From the NCBI GenBank assembly GCA_035353855.1, contig DAOQAK010000022.1:1-55354 (forward strand): a DNA stretch of 55,354 nt. The letters are read 5' to 3'. The notes beneath the pieces were generated by a model. That model made no database searches. It was not told where the DNA came from and saw nothing but the letters and a program-made list of their open reading frames with translations. The translations under genes and the position numbers were made by a program. Shown piece by piece: positions 6,940 through 16,168 of this stretch. Every line of letters starts with the position of its first letter. The first letter of the stretch is position 1. This DNA comes from Bacteroidales bacterium. Lineage in GTDB: Bacteria; Bacteroidota; Bacteroidia; Bacteroidales; CG2-30-32-10.

Positions 6940-9939
6940 TTACCTTCTGCCTTTTTTCTTAGCAACTTTTTTCACAGCCTTCTTAACAACTTTCTTTATC
7001 GGCTTTTTAGCTACTACTTTTTTTACAGCTTTCTTAACAATTTTTTTAACCGGTTTTTTAGCTATTGCTTTCTTCACAGCTTTTTTAGGAGCTACTTTTT
7101 TTACTTGTTTTTTTGCAGCAACTTTTTTAACAGCTTTTTTAGGAGCCACTTTTTTTACCGGTTTTTTAGCGCTGACTTTTTTCGCTGCTTTTTTAGGAGC
7201 TGCTTTTACAGTAGCTTTCTGTCCTTTAATAGCAGCCTGTGCAGCAGCAAGGCGTGCAATAGGTACGCGGAAAGGAGAACAACTTACATAGGTCAATCCT
7301 GTTTTAAAACAGAATTCAACAGATGCAGGGTCGCCACCTTGTTCACCGCAAATTCCCACTTTCAAATTCGGACGTGTAGCCCGACCTTTGGAAACAGCCA
7401 TTTCTATTAATTGTCCAACACCATCCTGGTCGATGGTCTGGAATGGATCGGCTGCCAATATTTTCTGGTCTAAATAATCATTCATAAAACCACCAATATC
7501 ATCGCGGCTAAAACCAAATGTCATCTGGGTTAAGTCGTTTGTTCCGAATGAGAAGAATTCAGCTGTTTGTGCCATACGGTTACCAAGCAAGCAGGCACGC
7601 GGAATTTCAATCATTGTTCCATACATGTAATAAGGAAGCGCTTTAACTCCGAATTTCTGGCATACTTCAGCCATAACTCTATCGTTGATTTTCTTTGTTA
7701 CATTTAATTCGCCTACTTCGCAGGTAACAGGAACCATTAATTCGGGTTTTGGTGTATGTCCTTCTTTAGCGAGTTCCAAAGTAGCTTCGAATAATGCCCT
7801 GAATTGCATTTCAGAAACTTCAGGATAAGTAACGCTTAAGCGAACACCACGATGTCCCATCATTGGGTTGGATTCGTGTAAACTTTCACCACGTTTTGCA
7901 ACTGCTGCGGCAGTAATACCTAATGCTGCTGCTAATTCAGTTTGTTTATCGGGACTTTGAGGAACAAATTCATGTAATGGAGGGTCAAGTAAACGGAAAG
8001 TTACAGGCAATGTATCCATTGCTAACAATGTAGCTTTCATATCTTTTTTAACGTGATCGAATAATTCGCTTAATGCAAAAACTCTTTCTTCTTTAGTATT
8101 GCTTAAAATCATTTTACGAAGCAGGAATAATGGTTCTTCACAACCTTTTCCATAGAACATGTGTTCCGTACGGAATAAGCCGATACCTTCAGCGCCAAAA
8201 TCGCGGGCAACTTTTGCATCAGCTGCAGATTCTGCATTGGTACGAACACCCATTGTGCGGAATTTATCAACAATAGCCATAAAGGTTTTGAAACGTGGAT
8301 TTTCAGAAGCATCCATTAATTTCAAATTAGCAAAATATACATGACCTTTGGTACCATTCAAAGTAACGATATCTCCTTCTTTTAAAACGATATCAGTTCC
8401 TTCAACTTTAGCTATTTTAGAACTTACATCTACATGAAGTTTTCCGGCGCCAACGATACAACATTTTCCCCAGCCACGTGCAACCAAAGCAGCATGTGAG
8501 GTCATACCACCACGGGCGGTAAGAATACCAACAGCAGCACGCATACCTTCAACATCTTCAGGGTTGGTTTCTTCACGTATAAGAATCACCTGTGCTTTAG
8601 GATCATTACGAACAGCAGCCACGGCATCTTCAGCAGTGAAAACCAATTTTCCTACAGCAGCACCAGGACCGGCAGGCAAACCTTTTACAAGTACAGATAC
8701 TTTCTTTTCTTCATTTGGGTCACAAATGGGGTGAAGCAATTCGTCTAACTGAGCAGGTTCTACGCGCATTACAGCGGTTTTTTCGTCAATCAGTTTTTCT
8801 TCAAGCATTTCCATTGCCATATTTACAGCCGCAGTTCCTGTACGTTTACCAACGCGACATTGCAGCATATAAAGCTTACCTTCCTGGATGGTAAATTCAA
8901 TATCCAGCATATCGCGATAATTCTTTTCGAGAATATTACGAATTTTAGCAAGTTCCTGATAAGTCGAAGGCATAGACTCCTGCATGCTATGCAGATGTTT
9001 ATTTTGTTCGTTTTTAGTGTCGTCATTTAAAGGGTTTGGTGTGCGGATACCTGCAACAACGTCTTCTCCCTGTGCATTAACTAACCATTCGCCATAGAAA
9101 ATATCTTCACCGGTAGCAGGGTTACGTGTAAACGCAACACCTGTAGCAGATGTATCGCCCATATTACCAAATACCATTGCCTGAACATTTACAGCAGTAC
9201 CCCAATCATCAGGAATACCTTCAATACGACGGTATGATATTGCTTTTTTACCATTCCAGCTTTTGAAAACTGCTTTAATTCCACCAAATAACTGCTCTTT
9301 TGCATTATCAGGAAATTCGGTACCCAACTCAGCTTTAACAGTCTTTTTAAATTCACCGGCTAATATTTCCAAATCTTTTTCATCAAGTTCAGTATCTTGT
9401 TTAACACCTTTGTTGTGTTTGTATTTATCTAACATATCATCCAGTTTCTTACGGATATTTTTGTCGAGACCTTCGGCTTTATCCATAACAACGTCGGCAT
9501 ACATCATGATCAATCGACGATATGAATCCCAAACAAAACGAGGATTGTTTGTTTTTTTGATCAAGCCGGGAATAGTAGCGGTACAAAGACCTACATTCAA
9601 TACAGTGTCCATCATACCAGGCATTGATTTTCTTGCACCGGAACGACATGATAATAATAATGGGTTATTGGGATCGCCATATTTCATTCCCATTTCACTT
9701 TCAACTCTTTTCATTCCTGCCCAAACTTCATCGTCAAGAGATTTGGGTAATTTGCAGTTGTTTTCATAATAAGCTGTACAGCATTCTGTAGTAATTGTAA
9801 ATCCAGCCGGAACAGGTAATCCAAGATTAACCATTTCAGCAAGATTGGCACCTTTACCACCCAACAGGTTTTTCATTTCAGCTTTTCCTTCTGCTTTTTT
9901 ACCGCCAAAGAAATAAACGTATTTTTTTTCTTTTGCCAT
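6940..9939 (-). CDS. ppdK: Pyruvate, phosphate dikinase with histone-H1-like basic tail
   Basis: 999 residues; PPDKs are usually about 870-910. Residues 1-904 are canonical: N-terminal ATP-grasp ('GGKGANLAEM', 'RSGARKSMPGMMDTVLN'), central phosphohistidine domain 'GGMTSHAALVARG' with His482, and the C-terminal TIM barrel with 'LLDPPLHEF', 'NPMMGHRG', 'FSFGTNDLTQM' and 'GICGEQGGDP', ending 'SPFRVPIARLAAAQAAI' as normal enzymes do. The enzyme interconverts pyruvate+ATP+Pi and PEP+AMP+PPi. Residues 905-999 are an added tail of KKPVKK/PKKAVKK repeats, almost only Lys, Ala, Val and Pro, ending KKKGRR, resembling histone H1 or AlgP tails. A strong Shine-Dalgarno (TAGGAGGA) precedes the ATG. It appears monocistronic. 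Confidence 0.97.
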   Translation of the reverse strand: MAKEKKYVYFFGGKKAEGKAEMKNLLGGKGANLAEMVNLGLPVPAGFTITTECCTAYYENNCKLPKSLDDEVWAGMKRVESEMGMKYGDPNNPLLLSCRSGARKSMPGMMDTVLNVGLCTATIPGLIKKTNNPRFVWDSYRRLIMMYADVVMDKAEGLDKNIRKKLDDMLDKYKHNKGVKQDTELDEKDLEILAGEFKKTVKAELGTEFPDNAKEQLFGGIKAVFKSWNGKKAISYRRIEGIPDDWGTAVNVQAMVFGNMGDTSATGVAFTRNPATGEDIFYGEWLVNAQGEDVVAGIRTPNPLNDDTKNEQNKHLHSMQESMPSTYQELAKIRNILEKNYRDMLDIEFTIQEGKLYMLQCRVGKRTGTAAVNMAMEMLEEKLIDEKTAVMRVEPAQLDELLHPICDPNEEKKVSVLVKGLPAGPGAAVGKLVFTAEDAVAAVRNDPKAQVILIREETNPEDVEGMRAAVGILTARGGMTSHAALVARGWGKCCIVGAGKLHVDVSSKIAKVEGTDIVLKEGDIVTLNGTKGHVYFANLKLMDASENPRFKTFMAIVDKFRTMGVRTNAESAADAKVARDFGAEGIGLFRTEHMFYGKGCEEPLFLLRKMILSNTKEERVFALSELFDHVKKDMKATLLAMDTLPVTFRLLDPPLHEFVPQSPDKQTELAAALGITAAAVAKRGESLHESNPMMGHRGVRLSVTYPEVSEMQFRALFEATLELAKEGHTPKPELMVPVTCEVGELNVTKKINDRVMAEVCQKFGVKALPYYMYGTMIEIPRACLLGNRMAQTAEFFSFGTNDLTQMTFGFSRDDIGGFMNDYLDQKILAADPFQTIDQDGVGQLIEMAVSKGRATRPNLKVGICGEQGGDPASVEFCFKTGLTYVSCSPFRVPIARLAAAQAAIKGQKATVKAAPKKAAKKVSAKKPVKKVAPKKAVKKVAAKKQVKKVAPKKAVKKAIAKKPVKKIVKKAVKKVVAKKPIKKVVKKAVKKVAKKKGRR

Positions 9940-9947
9940 TTTAAAAT

Positions 9948-9955
9948 TCCTCCTA
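9948..9955 (-). promoter_or_regulatory. Strong Shine-Dalgarno before ppdK
   Basis: On the minus strand TAGGAGGA lies 8 bases before the ppdK ATG. Near-perfect anti-16S complementarity is uncommon in Bacteroidota, and other genes in this window lack it. It suggests high translation and supports the chosen start. Confidence 0.7.
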
Positions 9956-9998
9956 ATTAGTGTTATATTTTTTTAATTTTTGAATTTTTCAAGAACGA

Positions 9999-10006
9999 CA
10001 AATTTA
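9999..10006 (-). promoter_or_regulatory. Candidate -7 promoter box for ppdK (TAAATTTG)
   Basis: A minus-strand TAnnTTTG match about 60 bases before the ppdK start. No clear -33 partner. Confidence 0.35.
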
Positions 10007-10151
10007 GAATAAAAAATAAAGTATTCATTTAAATTCAGTTAATTTTTTTTTATTTTCATTGATTGCCTTTCCATATAAAATACTATAAATATATTTTATT
10101 AATTTTGCGCGGCTTTTTTCAAGAAAAAGTAATATTAGCTCAAATAACCTG

Positions 10152-11102
10152 ATGAAGAATTTCCGGATATTTATTTTTTTAATCTTTGCACTACCGGCAT
10201 TAGGTTTTTCAAACAGTTCAGGTATTACAGAAGATTCCACGTTTTTACCCAAACACTACACGTTTGGAGATACATTACAACCGGAAAAAACAAAAAAAGT
10301 AAATAAGCTTCGCCTTGCAATTGTTGGCAGTTCAGTGCCTATTCTTACAACCGGAGTGTTTATTTATTTCCAGAATGCATGGTGGAACGACACGTTACAA
10401 TATTATGGTCTTCCCAAGTCTAAATTTCATTTCGACGATTCGAAAGAATTAAAATATGCTCTATGCCTTGATAAATGCGGACATTTCTGGTCATCACAAA
10501 TTGCATCAAATGTTTTCTGTGAATTGCTTGAATGGGCAGGGATTCAGCAAAGAAAAGCCAAGTGGTATGGAGCCGGGTTTGCAATTCTTACATCAGGAAT
10601 TGTAGAAGTAAAAGACGGTATGGCTCCATGGTGGGGTTTCAGCCTTACCGATATGGGTGCAAATATACTGGGTTCATTGTATCCTGTTTTACAGGACTAT
10701 CATCCTTTTTTTAAAAATTTCACATTCAAATGGAGTTATGATTTTATTCACAAATCGTATTTTAAAACATTCCCACACAATGTTGATAAAAGTTTTATGG
10801 ACGATTATGAAAGGCATACCTACTGGCTTTGCAGCAATATTAAAGGAATTGCACCTGCTTCATGGAAAAAGCATATTCCTAAATTTTTAAGTTTCGATGT
10901 AGGAGTAAGCGCTGAATACCTTGATGGACATGGCGCCGGAACAAGACAATGGTTTTTAGGAATAGGACTTGATTTGAGTAATATCAATATTAAGAATTTT
11001 AATTTTTACAATAATCACAAACATCTTTTAAACTTATATCGCCTTCCTTCTCCAGTACAGCAAATATCTCCGCATAAGGTTTCGTACTTGATTGCATTCT
11101 AA
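10152..11102 (+). CDS. DUF2279 family envelope protein
   Basis: 316 residues. Signal peptide at about 1-21 (FLIFALPALGFS). A hydrophobic segment 'LRLAIVGSSVPILTTGVFIYF' follows around 54-74. The central block matches DUF2279: 'DKCGHFWSSQIASN', 'ELLEWAGIQQRKAKWYGAGFAI', 'EVKDGMAPWWGFSLTDMGANILGSLYP'. The family comprises predicted periplasmic or membrane-associated proteins of unknown biochemical role, with His, Asp and Glu conserved in the K/G-H-F and E-x-x-D-G patterns. The ATG at 10152 gives the correct signal peptide. It is divergent from ppdK and followed by repeat copy 2. Confidence 0.85.
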   Translation: MKNFRIFIFLIFALPALGFSNSSGITEDSTFLPKHYTFGDTLQPEKTKKVNKLRLAIVGSSVPILTTGVFIYFQNAWWNDTLQYYGLPKSKFHFDDSKELKYALCLDKCGHFWSSQIASNVFCELLEWAGIQQRKAKWYGAGFAILTSGIVEVKDGMAPWWGFSLTDMGANILGSLYPVLQDYHPFFKNFTFKWSYDFIHKSYFKTFPHNVDKSFMDDYERHTYWLCSNIKGIAPASWKKHIPKFLSFDVGVSAEYLDGHGAGTRQWFLGIGLDLSNINIKNFNFYNNHKHLLNLYRLPSPVQQISPHKVSYLIAF

Positions 11103-11121
11103 ACATTACACCATCTTATTG

Positions 11122-11227
11122 TATACCGACAGAAAAGAGGTTTGCAAAAATATTTTTTGTTTTTTGTACGGTATAACTCGTTCTAAACAGTTTTGCTTTT
11201 GCAAACCTGATAAGAACGAGTATAAAT
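11122..11227 (+). repeat. 106-bp structured repeat, copy 2 of 3
   Basis: Starts 19 bases after the DUF2279 stop and lies wholly between that gene and the TPR/LytS-like gene at 11299. In this copy both the AGGTTTGCAAA/TTTGCAAACCT and CTCGTTCT/AGAACGAG pairs are intact; the outer first stem pairs TATACCGACA with TTGTACGGTATA with small defects. Confidence 0.9.
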
Positions 11228-11298
11228 AAAAAACAGCATTCATTCTAATACTTATAAATATAAATTATAATTTTAACACTTTTAAAAAACTTTGCTCA

Positions 11299-13185
11299 TT
11301 GAGAAAATCAGCAATGATCATATTATTTTTTTTAATTCAAATAGTTGAGGTTTCAATTAATAACAAGCTGTTTGCTATCACGCAGGATTCATCAGCGATT
11401 AACGAATTGCTTACTAAATGCAAAAAAGCACAAAGAAAAAAACCTTTACTCGCAATCAGCTATGGTAAAGAATGTATAAAGCAGTCATTAAAATCCAACT
11501 ACCTGGAAAAAATTCCTGAAACATATGCCACCCTTGGATTTGCCTATGATAGAATATCAAATTACGACAGCAGTATTTATTATTTCAAACAAGCAAGCAT
11601 AATATATAACCTATTAGGTTACCCGATTAAAGAAGCCAACTGCTATATTGACCTTTCATCTGAATATATAGATAAAGCAGATTTTACATCAGCCATTTTT
11701 TATATAAATAAAATTATTACCATTGCCCAGGAACTTAATGACCTCAGGCTTTTCTCGAAAGCGTATACTAATCTTGGCGCTATTTACATTAACATGAATG
11801 AATACGATTTGGCAATTCACTATACAAAGAAATCATTAGAGATAAAAAAAATTCTACACGACCAACATAGGGTATTCAGGTCATACCGGTCATTGGGAAG
11901 TTATTACACTAATAAAAAATTATATGATTCCGCACATATATATTATGATAGCGCGTTAGTAATTGCTTATTCACAAAAAGACACATCGGGAATCGCTAAT
12001 ATATTTTCATACAAAGCAGAAACTTATTTCAACCAGGGAATTTATAACAATGCTGCAACCTATATTGATAAAAGCATTTATTTATACGAAAAATTAAAAA
12101 AGAAAAACGAAATTAAATCTTTTTACCTGTTATGGACCAGAATCTATTTAAAAAATAAAGACTACACTAGTGCCATTGAATATGCAAATAAAAGTTTACT
12201 GACCAATAAGGAAATTGATGAAATAGCTGATGCCTATCATTATTTATCTATCGCATATGATAGTTTAAAGGAATATAAAACCTCATTGAAATTTTTCAGC
12301 CTTTATAAATTCTATGAAGATTCCATTATGAATATTAATAAGTCGAACCAAATAATTAAAATGGCAACTTATTATGAAGACGAAAGAAAACAAAAACAAA
12401 TTGAAATTAACCAGGCCGAAATAGAAAAAGCCAATGCTGAGATTAAACGCGAAAAAGCGGAAAAGATAATGATGTATATTTTTCTTGGAATAATTATCCT
12501 GCTTGTTATTATTTCTTACCTGATAAACCGTCAAAAAAACCTTAAACTTTTACAAAACACAATACAAGAAAACGAAAAAAGAAAAAGTCTTATACTGGAA
12601 GAAGAAAAAAGAAAAGTTGAAGCGCAATACCTTGCATTGAAATACCAGGTAAACCCCGAATTCCTTATTAATACATTTAATAGTTTTTTATCCATAACCG
12701 AAAAAATTCCGGCAGAATCAGCAAAATTCATTGAAGAACTTTCTAATGTTTATCGTTACATTCTGCAAAGCCAGGATATAATCAGCATATCGCTATCCAA
12801 AGAAATAGAGTCAATAAATTCGTATATCTATATTATTAAAAAAAAGGTTCCGGAAAATTTATCTGTTGAAATAAAAATAAATATTGAACTGGATGAATAT
12901 TATATTGTCCCTTTATCGTTACAAACAATTATTGAATACCTTTTTAATTATCATTCTGCTGCTGACCCGTATAAAAAATTATTTATATTTATTGAAACCA
13001 CCCACGACAAATATATTACAATAAAAAGCAACATTCATAATGAAAATCTGACATCAATAATATTAGAAGATACCGTAATAAAAAACCTGATAAAAAGATG
13101 CGAATTCATGTCTGATAAAAAAGTTATTATTGATACGGTTCAAAATTATTTTGTAATAAAAATCCCATTAACTTCAAAAAACTAA
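11299..13185 (+). CDS. TPR-containing LytS-like sensor protein with degenerate kinase domain
   Basis: 628 residues. I chose the TTG at 11299 because it supplies the basic residues (MRKSAM) before the signal-peptide core; an ATG at 11314 is the alternative. Residues ~30-350 are TPR repeats (motifs such as 'YATLGFAYDRISNYDSSIYYFKQA'). A coiled coil, one TM helix ('IMMYIFLGIIILLVIISYLI', ~393-412) and a second coiled coil follow, then a His_kinase (LytS/YehU) domain. The normal 'NPHFLFN' box reads NPEFLIN, so the phospho-acceptor His is Glu454. The usual 'ENAIKHG' ATP-lid box reads 'EYLFNYHSA' and no glycine-rich box is visible. It probably cannot autophosphorylate and may be a scaffold. No response regulator is adjacent. 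Confidence 0.8.
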   Translation: MRKSAMIILFFLIQIVEVSINNKLFAITQDSSAINELLTKCKKAQRKKPLLAISYGKECIKQSLKSNYLEKIPETYATLGFAYDRISNYDSSIYYFKQASIIYNLLGYPIKEANCYIDLSSEYIDKADFTSAIFYINKIITIAQELNDLRLFSKAYTNLGAIYINMNEYDLAIHYTKKSLEIKKILHDQHRVFRSYRSLGSYYTNKKLYDSAHIYYDSALVIAYSQKDTSGIANIFSYKAETYFNQGIYNNAATYIDKSIYLYEKLKKKNEIKSFYLLWTRIYLKNKDYTSAIEYANKSLLTNKEIDEIADAYHYLSIAYDSLKEYKTSLKFFSLYKFYEDSIMNINKSNQIIKMATYYEDERKQKQIEINQAEIEKANAEIKREKAEKIMMYIFLGIIILLVIISYLINRQKNLKLLQNTIQENEKRKSLILEEEKRKVEAQYLALKYQVNPEFLINTFNSFLSITEKIPAESAKFIEELSNVYRYILQSQDIISISLSKEIESINSYIYIIKKKVPENLSVEIKINIELDEYYIVPLSLQTIIEYLFNYHSAADPYKKLFIFIETTHDKYITIKSNIHNENLTSIILEDTVIKNLIKRCEFMSDKKVIIDTVQNYFVIKIPLTSKN

Positions 13186-13252
13186 ACAAGAAAGATATTA
13201 TAGATTACTGAAATTTGCTGATAATGATTGCTTCTCAAAAAAAATGACTGAT

Positions 13253-13284
13253 AAAAAAAAACTGCCTCATATATTATGAAACAG
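13253..13284 (-). terminator. Rho-independent terminator for the 13310 gene
   Basis: On the minus strand GCTGTTTCAT pairs with ATGAGGCAGT (two G-U pairs) around AATAT, followed by a run of eight T. It lies 26 bases after the stop of the small lipoprotein gene. Confidence 0.75.
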
Positions 13285-13309
13285 CTTCCTTATCCTTTAT
13301 TTATTTTTA

Positions 13310-13696
13310 TTACATTTTACTCTTCTTATGCGCACATGCTACATTTTCTTTTATTTGCACCAGCGATGATGATTTTGTAAGATTCAATAATCCGTCAACA
13401 AAATCTTTCTGTTCGCTTTTCTTCAGGTCTTTCAAATAAAAACAATAATCGGCTTCACCTTCCCTACCCCATGGAAATCTGTCATAGGTTATGGTTTTAT
13501 CAACCTTCTTCTGAAAAGAAGTTAAAAATGATTCAAAAGAATTGAACGTAGTTAAATCGGGACCTTCACCTTTACTTATAAAAGATACTATCACACGATA
13601 TACATCTTCTCCTTTTTGCTTTTGCACACTTTTCTGACTTTTGCAGGCAAATGTCAGCATGACAATACTTAATAATAAAATGATTTTTGTTTTCAT
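13310..13696 (-). CDS. Small DUF4348-like lipoprotein
   Basis: 128 residues with a lipoprotein signal peptide: MKTKIILLLSIVMLTFAC, lipobox LTFAC, Cys18. The mature region has a Phe-rich stretch ('FISKGEGPDLTTFNSFESFLTSF') and a central 'TYDRFPWGREGEADYCFYLKDL'. It resembles the small DUF4348-type Bacteroidota lipoproteins, but that match is from memory and weak; the function is unknown. It is 36 bases downstream of the DUF4476 gene on the same strand, so the two may be co-transcribed, and a U-tract terminator follows. Confidence 0.7.
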   Translation of the reverse strand: MKTKIILLLSIVMLTFACKSQKSVQKQKGEDVYRVIVSFISKGEGPDLTTFNSFESFLTSFQKKVDKTITYDRFPWGREGEADYCFYLKDLKKSEQKDFVDGLLNLTKSSSLVQIKENVACAHKKSKM

Positions 13697-13732
13697 ATAT
13701 TTTTGTTTTTTATTTTCACGACAAATATAAAA

Positions 13733-14602
13733 TTATTTACCGAGTCCTTTAATATATTCATTCAACACATCAATGGTCGATTCAAAAGTAAAAGCATCGT
13801 TTACCTTGAAATAATTACCTGGGTCATAAGTATGACCATACGCATATTTAGCAAGCTCCAGTTTATTATCTTCAAAACTGAATAGAAGCATCAACTCACG
13901 CACCTGCGACGAAAGCATACAATTCGAAGCAATTCCTTCTTCTGCAACTTTCAATTTACTATCATCAAATGATTTTGATGAAACCGAATTTTTCAAAGCC
14001 TCGAAATCATTAGGCAACATTGGATTAGCACAACCATAAGGACCATTATAACCCGGCAAAGGATTTTCCGGTTTTGAATCTGGATTTACGACTTCATTTG
14101 AAGTAGCGCTATATGTGGATGTTGTAGTAGTTCCTGAAACACTTGCAGTATTTCCATTTACATTAATATTTATGTTAGCTGAATTCACCGTTGTTGTTTG
14201 AGAAACGGGGGTTGATGGTCCTGATGGTGAATATACAACGACAGTTTGAACAGATGACGATACCGGAGCCTGAGCAATTGGAACCTCGCTATAATAGCGA
14301 ACTACATATTCATCTTTATTATTCTTTTTTATATTAAATGTAGTTTCTGTTCCCTGCTGAAACATCAGGTTTTTTTCTAAAGGCGTAATGGTTGAATCTT
14401 CAAATAATATTTTAAGCTTATAGCTAGGCGCAGGTAAACCAGTAACTTTAACATTTGTTTCAGCTTTTCGATTTTGCAGAACGCTGTTGAGTATCACATA
14501 AAATTTTTCGCCACCTTCAGTAAAAAAAATCAAATTTGTTTTTTGCGCTATTATACTACCGGATAACATTATAAATACTGCAAAGAATACGGCTTTTTTC
14601 AT
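13733..14602 (-). CDS. Secreted DUF4476 protein
   Basis: 289 residues. Signal peptide 1-19 (cleavage near SIIAQ). Residues ~20-110 form a small beta-rich domain ('NLIFFTEGGEKFYVILNSV'), followed by a low-complexity Ser/Thr/Val/Asn linker (~115-180) and a C-terminal DUF4476 domain (~198-288): 'DFEALKNSVSSKSFDDSKL', 'LSSQVRELMLLFSFEDNKLELAKYAY', 'DPGNYFKVNDAFTFESTIDVLNEYI'. DUF4476 is a helical module common in Bacteroidota secreted proteins; its function is unknown. The Thr/Ser-rich linker suggests an extracytoplasmic spacer. It appears to head a two-gene unit with the small lipoprotein. Confidence 0.85.
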   Translation of the reverse strand: MKKAVFFAVFIMLSGSIIAQKTNLIFFTEGGEKFYVILNSVLQNRKAETNVKVTGLPAPSYKLKILFEDSTITPLEKNLMFQQGTETTFNIKKNNKDEYVVRYYSEVPIAQAPVSSSVQTVVVYSPSGPSTPVSQTTTVNSANININVNGNTASVSGTTTTSTYSATSNEVVNPDSKPENPLPGYNGPYGCANPMLPNDFEALKNSVSSKSFDDSKLKVAEEGIASNCMLSSQVRELMLLFSFEDNKLELAKYAYGHTYDPGNYFKVNDAFTFESTIDVLNEYIKGLGK

Positions 14603-14791
14603 TATTTATAAATTTAAAAATATTTTTTCAGAATTTTTGAAGTGCAAATTTTTCAATTATTATGCCAAAATAATCCGATTAAAATTACATAAAAATAACA
14701 ACATATTTAATATTGTTAAACATAAACTAATTAAAGGCTTCAGGTACAAATTATTTTAATTAAAAACCATATTAAGTGTATATTATTTTAG

Positions 14792-14799
14792 TAAGTTTG
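14792..14799 (+). promoter_or_regulatory. Candidate -7 promoter box (TAAGTTTG)
   Basis: TAnnTTTG match about 47 bases before the lysine-ketoglutarate reductase gene; no clear -33 element. Confidence 0.4.
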
Positions 14800-14845
14800 C
14801 AAAAAAATATAATCACTAAATTACTAATTTATTATTCTTAATATT

Positions 14846-16168
14846 ATGGGTATAGTTATAGGCATTAGACATGAAGACAAGTACGAAATGGAAACCCGCG
14901 TACCTATTGTTCCCGGGCACGTTGAATGGCTTGTAAAACATCACAATATTGATGTGGTAGTTCAAACATCAGATAAAAGAGTTTATAAAGACGAAGAATT
15001 TATAAAAGCAGGTGCAACTGTGGAGTCAGATTTAAAGCGATGCCCCATTATTTTTGGTGTAAAAGAAATTCCTATTCCTACTTTTGAAAGTAAAAAAACA
15101 TATATTTTCTTTTCTCATGTAATTAAAGGGCAAAAATATAATATGCCCATGTTAAAAAAAATGATGGATTTAAAATGTAACCTGATCGATTACGAAAAAG
15201 TTGTTGATGAACAAAACAAACGTTTGATATTTTTTGGAAAGTATGCAGGGCTTGCAGGAATGATAAACTCTTTCTGGGCATTAGGATTACGGTTAAAATA
15301 TTACGGTTATGATTCGAAATTATTAAAAATAAAACAGGCAAAAAATTACAAATCGCTGGCTGAAGCAAAAGAAGATATTTCCTCTATCGGACAATTGATT
15401 GCAGAAAATGGCACTCCTGAAGAATTACGTCCGTTCACTATAGGCATTACCGGCTATGGAAATGTATCCCAAGGAGTCCAGGAAATATGCGGATTGCTTC
15501 CTGTTAAAGAAATTTCGCCTGAAAAATTACTTTCATTAAAAAACCGCAAAAATCTTCCAAACAACATCATATATAAAGTTATCTTTAAAGAAGAGCACCT
15601 TGTACAACCCATCAATCCAAATGATGAATTTGAATTACAGGATTATTATAATCATCCGGAAAAATATAGAAGTGTTTTTGAAAAATATATCCCTCACCTT
15701 TCCATGCTGTTAAATTGTATGTATTGGGATACTAAATATCCTAAACTCATCACGAAAGATTATCTTAAAAAGCTATACAGCAAAGGCAGACCAAAACTTA
15801 ATGTGATTGGTGATATTACCTGTGATATTGATGGCTCCATTGAATGCACAACAAAACCCGCAACTATAAAAGATCCAATTTATATATACAATCCTTTTAC
15901 CGGTCAAGCAACAAATGGCTACGAAGGTGAAGGTATTCTGGATATGGCTGTTGATATACTTCCTAGCGAACTTCCGCGCGATGCATCATTAGGGTTCAGT
16001 GATGTACTTGTAAATTTCGTCAAACCTATTGCTATTGCCGATTATGACCTACCTTACGAAGAAATTGATTTGCCCAGGGCAATAAAAAAAGCACTTATAT
16101 TATTGAAAGGAGAACTTACTCCTAATTATAAATATCTTGAAGAATACGTAAAACAAGAAATGATTTAA
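14846..16168 (+). CDS. Lysine-ketoglutarate reductase-like protein (saccharopine-forming)
   Basis: 440 residues. The N-terminus 'GIVIGIRHEDKYEMETRVPIVPGHVEWL' is the AlaDH/PNT-type domain of the lysine-ketoglutarate reductase half of animal and plant AASS. 'FFSHVIKGQKYNMPML', 'LIDYEKVVDEQNKRLIFFGKYAGLAGMI' and a later 'FTIGITGYGNVSQGVQEI' (nucleotide-binding Rossmann region, around 195) also match. It would condense L-lysine with 2-oxoglutarate to saccharopine. The next gene encodes the second half, so together they form a split version of the bifunctional enzyme, the lysine degradation route. Formation rather than cleavage of lysine is not excluded by sequence alone. Confidence 0.85.
   Translation: MGIVIGIRHEDKYEMETRVPIVPGHVEWLVKHHNIDVVVQTSDKRVYKDEEFIKAGATVESDLKRCPIIFGVKEIPIPTFESKKTYIFFSHVIKGQKYNMPMLKKMMDLKCNLIDYEKVVDEQNKRLIFFGKYAGLAGMINSFWALGLRLKYYGYDSKLLKIKQAKNYKSLAEAKEDISSIGQLIAENGTPEELRPFTIGITGYGNVSQGVQEICGLLPVKEISPEKLLSLKNRKNLPNNIIYKVIFKEEHLVQPINPNDEFELQDYYNHPEKYRSVFEKYIPHLSMLLNCMYWDTKYPKLITKDYLKKLYSKGRPKLNVIGDITCDIDGSIECTTKPATIKDPIYIYNPFTGQATNGYEGEGILDMAVDILPSELPRDASLGFSDVLVNFVKPIAIADYDLPYEEIDLPRAIKKALILLKGELTPNYKYLEEYVKQEMI

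Noticed and set aside
6907..7410. Plus-strand 167-residue open frame rich in Phe, Ser and Leu
   Set aside because: It is the complement of the lysine-rich ppdK tail; its repetitive composition follows from the AAA/AAG-rich codons on the other strand.
9263..9769. 168-residue plus-strand frame inside ppdK
   Set aside because: It is a shadow frame of the well-supported ppdK coding strand.
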